Source of the DNA: Willaertia magna
Lineage: Eukaryota; Heterolobosea; Eutetramitea; Acrasida; Naegleriidae
Direction of reading: 5' to 3'
Length of the DNA stretch: 12,522 nt
Assembly (NCBI GenBank): GCA_902984215.1
Contig: CADWAF010002318.1
Coordinates: 1-12,522, forward strand
Part shown: positions 7,392 to 12,522 of the stretch, piece by piece
How the letters are laid out: each line of letters begins with the position of its first letter
Position numbering within the stretch: the stretch's first letter is position 1
Notes under the pieces: model-generated
What the model saw: only the letters and a program-made list of their open reading frames with translations
Database searches by the model: none
What the model was told of the DNA's origin: nothing
Position numbers and translations under genes: made by a program

Positions 7392-7494
7392 ATTGCACAG
7401 TAAAAATTAGAGCGTAAACTCTTTACAAAAAAACTTTAAAAATATTTTTTGGAAAATTTAAAAAACGTTTATTCTAATTTTTGTTGGAAAATTA

Positions 7495-7504
7495 TTGGCG
7501 CCAA
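7495..7504. promoter_or_regulatory. Palindromic E2F-like site upstream of the BRCT gene
   Basis: TTGGCGCCAA is a perfect 10-bp palindrome ending 3 bp before the ATG at 7508. On the minus strand it reads TTTTTTGGCGCC, matching the E2F/DP consensus. The surrounding 131-bp spacer (7377-7507) is otherwise A/T-rich and shows no gene. Confidence 0.5.
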
Positions 7505-7507
7505 AAA

Positions 7508-10500
7508 ATGCTTAAACGAGGTAGCACAACAAAACGTTATGAAAGCACATCAACAAGTACAGATTCATCAAGGCTTGTTCAAGGTACGTTGTTTTTAATA
7601 CTATAATTCAAATAATCTTCTATTAATTAACGCAGAAAACTATTTTAAACACAAGATTGAAGAATTAGAAGATGAAGTATCCAATCTTCAAAGAGAATTG
7701 CACGTCTTAAGAATGAAAGAAAGTGATAACAATTTCGAATTGAGTATGAAGGAATACTTTGAACAATATAAAAAGAGAAAAAGAAATTCTTCATCATCTA
7801 ATGAAACAAAAGAAAACAATAGTATTGATAATGAAATAATTAACAATACTACTGTGACATCCACCTATAATCTAAAAGAAGAGCTTGAATTAAAAGCCGA
7901 GTTAAATTCTCTAAAACTACAGAATGAACGTTTATTGCAAGAAATTGATGAATTGAAAAAAGAAACTTCCAACACCCAAGAATCAATAGAAACATTCGCA
8001 ATAGATGAAACAGATCTTCATTATAAATACAATGAAGTTTGTGAAGAATTGGCAATTTTTAAACACAAGTTAGAGGAAGCAAATGAAGAAATACTACATC
8101 TTCAAAAAGTAGCTTCGGAAAAGGAATTAAATACATCAATTACCTCTGATGTTGAAATTAATTTACTTAAGGAACAAGTCCTCCAGCTAGAAAATACACT
8201 TTCCGAAAATAAATCTAATAATGATAGTGAAATTAACAGATTGACATCTGAATTGAATGTCAAAGAGGAGAAGTTAAATAGTTTATTAAAGGAATACGAA
8301 GAATATAAATTAAATAGCGCAAACCAAATTCAATCTCTTGAAAGGGAAATTGAAAATTTGAAAAACCAAACACCGCTTGCACAAGTAGTAGTTGATGATT
8401 CCTTAATTACTCAATTAAGAAATCAAATTGAAGAAAAACAAAAAGAGATTGATGAATTAATTAACTCACAACGAGAAATTGAACAAACAAAGAGCCTTCA
8501 ATTACAAGAAACACAAGAGCTTAATAACCAAATTCTTTCTTTAAAGAGCCAAATTGAGGAATTAGAAAAAGAAAAGGAAGAAAAGAATTCCACATTGTCA
8601 GAGCAATTATGTCAAGCACAAAAAGAAATTGAAAACTTGAAACAAGAAAGAATATCATTAGAAGAAGCAAATACTCGTATTGAAGAAATGGATAACAGAA
8701 TAAATGTGACTAGTCAACAGTTAGAAGAGGTATCCAGACTATTGGAAGAAAAGACGAAGGATATGGAGGTTATTGAGGCTAGATTGAAAGAAAAGGATGC
8801 ATTGTTGGAGTCAGTGCAACAAGAAAGAAACACAGTACAAGAAAATAATGATTTAATTAAACAAAGATCTATTGAATTGGAGGAAGTAGTATCTCAATTA
8901 AAAAATCAAATAGAAGAAAAGGAAATTATTATAAATGACTTACAAACAAAAATCAACAATGTATCCAATGAGATCCAAAATAAGGAAACAATTACTTCCT
9001 CAATAGAAGAAGAAAATTTAAAACTTAAACAAGAGATTGAAAAACTTGAAATGTCAATGGAAAGCTTGAAAAATATTAAACAACAAGAAATTCAATTACA
9101 AGAAGAGAAGTACTTATTATTAGTACAAGAAAAAGAGACGCAAATCAATTTAATATCAAATGAATTAAAGGACAGTAAGGAGATGCTAACAAGAGCTGAA
9201 GAAAGATACAGAGAGGACAACCAAAATAATATTGATACAATTACTTTGCAATTTAATCAACAAATTTCTGGGTTAAAGGAAGAGTATGAAAGTAAATTAA
9301 GTACTTTACAAGAAGAAAAAGAAAATTTACAAAGACAGGTTGAAATTGCTACAGTGCAAGCCAATCAAGAAATAGGAAGTAAAATTGAAGAGCTTAACAA
9401 AGAACTAAGTATTAGAAACGACCTAATCGAAAAAACTAAAAGAGATCAGTCAAGTTTGCAAGATAGTCTTACTTTACTAACTAAAGAAACATCAGAATTA
9501 AAGAATTTATTGAAAGAGAAAGAAGATCTTGTACTTCAACATACTGAAAATATGAGGATTATTGCAGATAATCATAGATTAGAGACCACAAAATTAACTG
9601 AACTTGTTGAACAACTTAGAGTTGAAAATAAGGAACTTTCCGAAAAAATAGAAGATATTTCAACGCAACAAAATGTTAATAATCAAGAAATGCAATCTCA
9701 AATATCTAACTTAGAAAAAGAAAAGCAAGAAGCTATAGAACAATTAGAATTATTGCAAGAGAAAAATAATTCTGAAAACAAAGAAAAAGAATCTACAATT
9801 AATGAATTAAAGGAAAAATTATCAAATAAGCAACAAGAAATCAAAAAATTAAAGGAAGAAAATGAAGAAACCATCAAGCAAAAGAATAGTGAAATTGAGG
9901 AATTAACTCATTCTGCAAGGACTCACCAAAAGACTATTAGTAAATTGGAGAAGGAAAAGAAAAGAATAACTGAAGAAAATGAATCAAAACTCAATGCTTT
10001 GAAAGAAGAATATGAGACTAAGCTATCAACTGTGACAAACGAAAAAGAAAGTATTTCTGATGAATTTACACAATTAAAAAAGAAATTAAAGGCATCTACT
10101 GAGGAAAGTAAAAAGGATAGACACCAAATGCAAGAAAAGATTGAAGGTTTGGAAAAAGAAAATGTTTCATTAAAAGATGAAATTAATAGTAAAGAAGAAA
10201 GTATTGCTGCAAACGAAAAGAAATGGAAGGAGGATTCAGCAAAGTTGAAATTACAAATAGAAACTCTAATGAAACAATTGGCTGAAGCTGAAAAGAAAGC
10301 AAATGAAGAGAAATCTCATGTAGTAAAGGTTGAAGAAAAAGAGACTGTTGTTGTCACTAAAGAGGATAATAACAAACACAAAGTTGTAGTAGAAAAGAAG
10401 GTGGAGGAAAAGGTAACCAAAAAAGAAAAGAAAAAGGAAGGAGAAGGGGATATGGAGCCACCAAAGAAAAAAAGAAAAGATAAACTTCCAACTAGCTCAC

Positions 10501-11181
10501 AACCAAGTACTTCACAAAATAGCTCTCAGACATCATCTCAAACAAAAGACGATAAAAAGAGAAAGAGAAAGCCTGTCCATATAATACTTTCAGGTTTTGC
10601 TGATAAGAAAGAATTTAAATATAATCTTAAATACAAACAAAAATTGGAAGAAACCATAAAAAAACTTGGTGGAAAAATTGAGGAAGACATAACTGAAAAT
10701 ACTACTCATGTAGTTGCACCACCTAAAGTAAGAACAATCAAAGTTTTACAAGCAGCAGTGACGGCAAAACATATTTGTTTGCCTGAGTGGTTAGTAGAGT
10801 GTGCAGAAAAAGAAAAATGGGTTGGTAAGTATTTCACTTTACACTTTTTAAATTTTAATACTCAAAATTATAGACGAAGCACCTTATTCTAAATCTTTTG
10901 AAAGGGGTAAATTTAAGGACCAAAAGGTTTATTTATCACAACTTTTTGAAAAAGAAGCTAATTCTCCTAAATATTTAACCCAAAAAAGAATTGATAATGC
11001 TAAGCTTCTTGTTGAAAGTGGTGATGGAAGTATAACTGATGACGTTGATGAGGCCAACATTGTGTTAGTTTCTGCTGAAGAAAAACAAAATAATATTACA
11101 CCTTCCACCAAGAAAAAGAAAGGCATTCAAGTACAAAATTGGGATGACTTTTTAGAATACATTTATCCAAAGAATGAGTAA
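7508..11181 (+). CDS. Long coiled-coil protein with NLS, SQ cluster and tandem BRCT domains
   Basis: Three exons (7508-7583, 7636-10824, 10874-11181) give 1190 residues. After a Ser/Thr-rich start, residues about 28-950 are almost unbroken heptad-like Glu/Lys/Leu/Gln coiled coil. Then come a classical basic NLS, PPKKKRK (967-973), four SQ sites within 15 residues (980-994), a second basic run KKRKRK (999-1004), BRCT1 (about 1006-1092, Trp1077) and a weaker BRCT2 (about 1100-1188, Trp1178). BRCT1 keeps the phosphate-binding residues: LSG with Ser1011/Gly1012, and RTIK with Lys1061, matching BRCA1 Ser1655, Gly1656 and Lys1702. Tandem BRCTs bind phosphoserine peptides in DNA-damage signalling, and SQ clusters are ATM/ATR targets. 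Nuclear damage-mediator function is inferred. The coiled coil itself resembles many unrelated proteins (tethers, SMC-like). Start: ATG in AAAAAATG context, 3 bp after an E2F-like palindrome. Confidence 0.85.
7584..7635 (+). other. Intron 1 of the BRCT gene (52 nt)
   Basis: Donor GTACGT, acceptor CGCAG, branch-like ATTAAC just before it. Phase 1; it joins LVQ to ENYFKHKIEELEDE. Without it the downstream frame would lack an ATG until within the coiled coil. Confidence 0.85.
10825..10873 (+). other. Intron 2 of the BRCT gene (49 nt)
   Basis: Donor GTAAGT, acceptor ATTATAG, phase 1. Splicing joins KEKWV to DEAPYSKSF, the normal BRCT1-BRCT2 junction, and opens the frame to the stop at 11179-11181. 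Confidence 0.9.
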
Positions 11182-11281
11182 TTATCCAAGTGAAACTTTA
11201 CCATTATTATTATTATTTAGTAGTTGTGAAAGCTTGTTTACTTTTATTGTATATTTCTTTATGTAAATCTATAAACCACCC

Positions 11282-11293
11282 ATCACTAGTGAT
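11282..11293. promoter_or_regulatory. 12-bp perfect palindrome upstream of the MAPKK gene
   Basis: ATCACTAGTGAT lies 34 bp before the kinase ATG, in the 146-bp spacer 11182-11327. The spacer otherwise holds an ATT trinucleotide run near 11201-11217 and A/T-rich sequence. The palindrome could be a dimer-binding site; no known factor is claimed. Confidence 0.35.
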
Positions 11294-11313
11294 CATTATT
11301 TTACTGTAATCTT

Positions 11314-11341
11314 TTTAATCTTAAAAAATGAGAAGATTAAA
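11314..11341 (+). promoter_or_regulatory. Hairpin placing the MAPKK start codon in its loop
   Basis: TTTAATCTT (11314-11322) and AAGATTAAA (11333-11341) are perfect inverted repeats flanking a 10-nt loop AAAAAATGAG that contains the ATG at 11328. The stem has a single G-C pair, so stability is modest. Confidence 0.3.
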
Positions 11342-12518
11342 GATTGATCTTGGGGCAAGTAATGGTAATTTGAAGAGTAGGGACTATGATATAACACAAA
11401 GCGGTAGTTTTACTAAAGGTAATTTTAAAGTGAATATGGATTGGAAAGGGTTGTCCTTAGTTGATTTACAAACATTAGGTTTATTAGGTAAGAATTTTTA
11501 AATTGAGTTAATTTTTAATATCCTTCTCTTAAGGTCAAGGATCATCGGGAAGTGTTTACTTAGCGAGGCATATTCCTTCTGGACAATTATTAGCCTTAAA
11601 ATTTATTTCAGTTTTTGATGATATGAAACGAAAAACAATAACAAATGAATTACAAACACTATACTCCGCAAGTTCAGAATATTTAGTAAGTATTTAATAA
11701 CAATAATAACATTCTTAATTAAATTAGATTGGGTTTTTTGGAGCTTTCTATCAAGAGGGTAATTTTCAATTGGCTTTAGAGTATATGGAAGGGGGAAGTA
11801 TTAGTGATATATTAAAAACTATACAGACAGGAATACCAGAATTATATTTATCTCACATGATTCATCAAGTATTATTGGGATTAAGGTATTTACATAAAGA
11901 TAGACATTTAGTTCATAGAGATTTAAAACCAGGGTATGTTTTTAACTTTGATTTTAATTAAACATTATTCTTTAAAGAAATGTATTATTTAATTCTAAGG
12001 GACAGTTTAAGATTTCTGATTTTGGGGTTAGTGCTGAGTTAGATAACACTGGTGCAGAATGTGCTACATTTGTAGGAACTGTAACATATATGAGTCCTGA
12101 AAGATTAGAAGGTCAAAAGTATTCTTATGCTAGTGACATTTGGGCTTTGGGTGTTATTGTTCTGGAAAGTGTTACTGGAAGATTTCCTTTCAGGGATGAG
12201 AATGACCAACCTCATCAACAGTTTTGGGTTTTGCTCAATGCAATTAAGAATGGGGATCCTCCAAGTTTAAATCCAAAAGATGGATATTCATTTGAAGTGT
12301 GTGATTTTATTTCCAGGTGTTTACAAAAAGACCCAAAACAAAGAACAAGCACGGTTGACTTGTTAGAGCACCCTTTTATTAAGAAGAGTTTGTTTTTCAC
12401 AGAGAAGGAAGAATTAGAATACTTATATTGGATAAACCATTTGATAGAGGTGAGAGAACAACAGTCCCAATCCAAACAAACCAACATTCAAAATAAACTC
12501 AGAAAATTAGAGCTATAA
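11328..12518 (+). CDS. MAP kinase kinase (STE7 class), plant-type activation loop
   Basis: Four exons (11328-11487, 11534-11685, 11728-11933, 11978-12518) give 352 residues with a complete kinase domain. The Gly loop is GQGSSGSV (54-61). ATP-anchoring Lys76 lies in LALK, with a candidate helix-C Glu at 92. The catalytic HRDLKPGN is 167-174 (Asp169), DFG is 187-189, the loop end is FVGTVTYMSPERL (204-216), and a SDIWALGVIVLE segment follows. GSSG in the loop and FVGT...MSPER are MAPKK hallmarks. The activation loop holds Thr197 and Thr203 (T-x5-T), the spacing of plant MAPKKs; the animal MEK S-x3-S first site is Ala. The N-terminus RRLKIDL fits a MAPK-docking D-motif. The enzyme should phosphorylate a MAPK on Thr and Tyr after activation by a MAPKKK. 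The tail beyond the kinase fold (about 310-352) is polar and Gln-rich. Stop at 12516-12518. Confidence 0.92.
11488..11533 (+). other. Intron 1 of the MAPKK gene (46 nt)
   Basis: Donor GTAAGA, acceptor CTCTTAAG, phase 1. The join recreates LGLLGQGSSGSVYLA, splitting the first Gly of the nucleotide-binding loop. Confidence 0.9.
11686..11727 (+). other. Intron 2 of the MAPKK gene (42 nt)
   Basis: Donor GTAAGT, acceptor AAATTAG, phase 0, with TAAC inside. It joins SSEYL to IGFFGAFYQEG. It is the shortest intron in the window. Confidence 0.88.
11934..11977 (+). other. Intron 3 of the MAPKK gene (44 nt)
   Basis: Donor GTATGT, acceptor CTTTAAAG, phase 2. The join gives HRDLKPGNVLFNSKGQFK, restoring the metal-binding Asn174. 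The later AG at 11998-11999 would delete this Asn. Confidence 0.92.
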
Positions 12519-12522
12519 AAAA

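Noticed and set aside
7414..7426. Small hairpin GTAAA-CTC-TTTAC after the cytochrome b5 gene as a terminator
   Set aside because: A five-bp stem is too weak, and the genome is eukaryotic, so a bacterial-type hairpin terminator is not expected.
1..12522. CRISPR array, tRNA, rRNA, transposon ends or a bacterial/phage operon
   Set aside because: No spaced direct repeats, cloverleaf candidates or terminal inverted repeats were found, and the GT-AG introns in several genes show nuclear eukaryotic DNA.
1..12522. Dictyostelium as source organism
   Set aside because: Introns and spacers are not extreme in A/T, poly-Asn/Gln tracts are missing and introns are shorter than usual there; a heterolobosean fits better, though this is not proven.

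Overview
The window looks like nuclear DNA of a compact, AT-rich protist. The genes are interrupted by eight short introns (42-83 nt) that begin GTAAGT, GTATGT, GTACGT or GTAAGA and end AG. The standard genetic code is used. Gaps between genes are only 41 to 230 bp, and every visible start codon follows a run of A (AAAAATG or longer). The gene content includes an RCC1-like propeller, a Crinkler/RHS-like NTPase-nuclease, a MAP kinase kinase with a plant-type activation loop and a mitochondrial-type MaoC dehydratase. Together these fit a heterolobosean amoeba such as Naegleria best. That assignment is an inference. Dictyostelium is less likely because the introns and spacers are not extremely A/T and long Asn/Gln tracts are absent.

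Layout. (1) 3-1478 (+): 3' part of an RCC1-repeat protein whose frame is open to the left edge. (2) 1575-4281 (+), one 43-nt intron: an 887-residue Crinkler/RHS-like protein with Walker A, Walker B and a PD-(D/E)XK-like Q-x-K motif. Its frame stays open for 37 codons after the stop. (3) 4512-6227 (-): an intronless T4 Rnl1-type RNA ligase with all catalytic motifs. (4) 6269-7002 (+), two introns: an (R)-specific enoyl-acyl hydratase resembling HTD2, with a likely mitochondrial presequence; its start codon is only 41 bp from that of the ligase, on the opposite strand. (5) 7056-7376 (+): a small cytochrome b5 ending in the CaaX box CVIC instead of a membrane tail. (6) 7508-11181 (+), two introns: a 1190-residue coiled-coil protein with an SV40-like NLS, a cluster of four SQ sites and C-terminal tandem BRCT domains. 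(7) 11328-12518 (+), three introns: a complete 352-residue MAPKK (STE7 class).

The genes do not form one pathway; this is a dense eukaryotic neighbourhood. Three links deserve attention. E2F-like TTTTGGCGC elements sit within a few bases of the start codons of the RNA ligase (shared with the hydratase) and of the BRCT protein, and hardly elsewhere. The pairing of an HTD2-like gene with an RNA-repair gene echoes the vertebrate HTD2/RPP14 bicistronic link between mitochondrial fatty-acid synthesis and RNA processing. The BRCT protein keeps the phosphopeptide-binding residues and an ATM/ATR-type SQ cluster, so it is a candidate DNA-damage mediator of unfamiliar architecture. No tRNA, rRNA, CRISPR array or transposon was seen.
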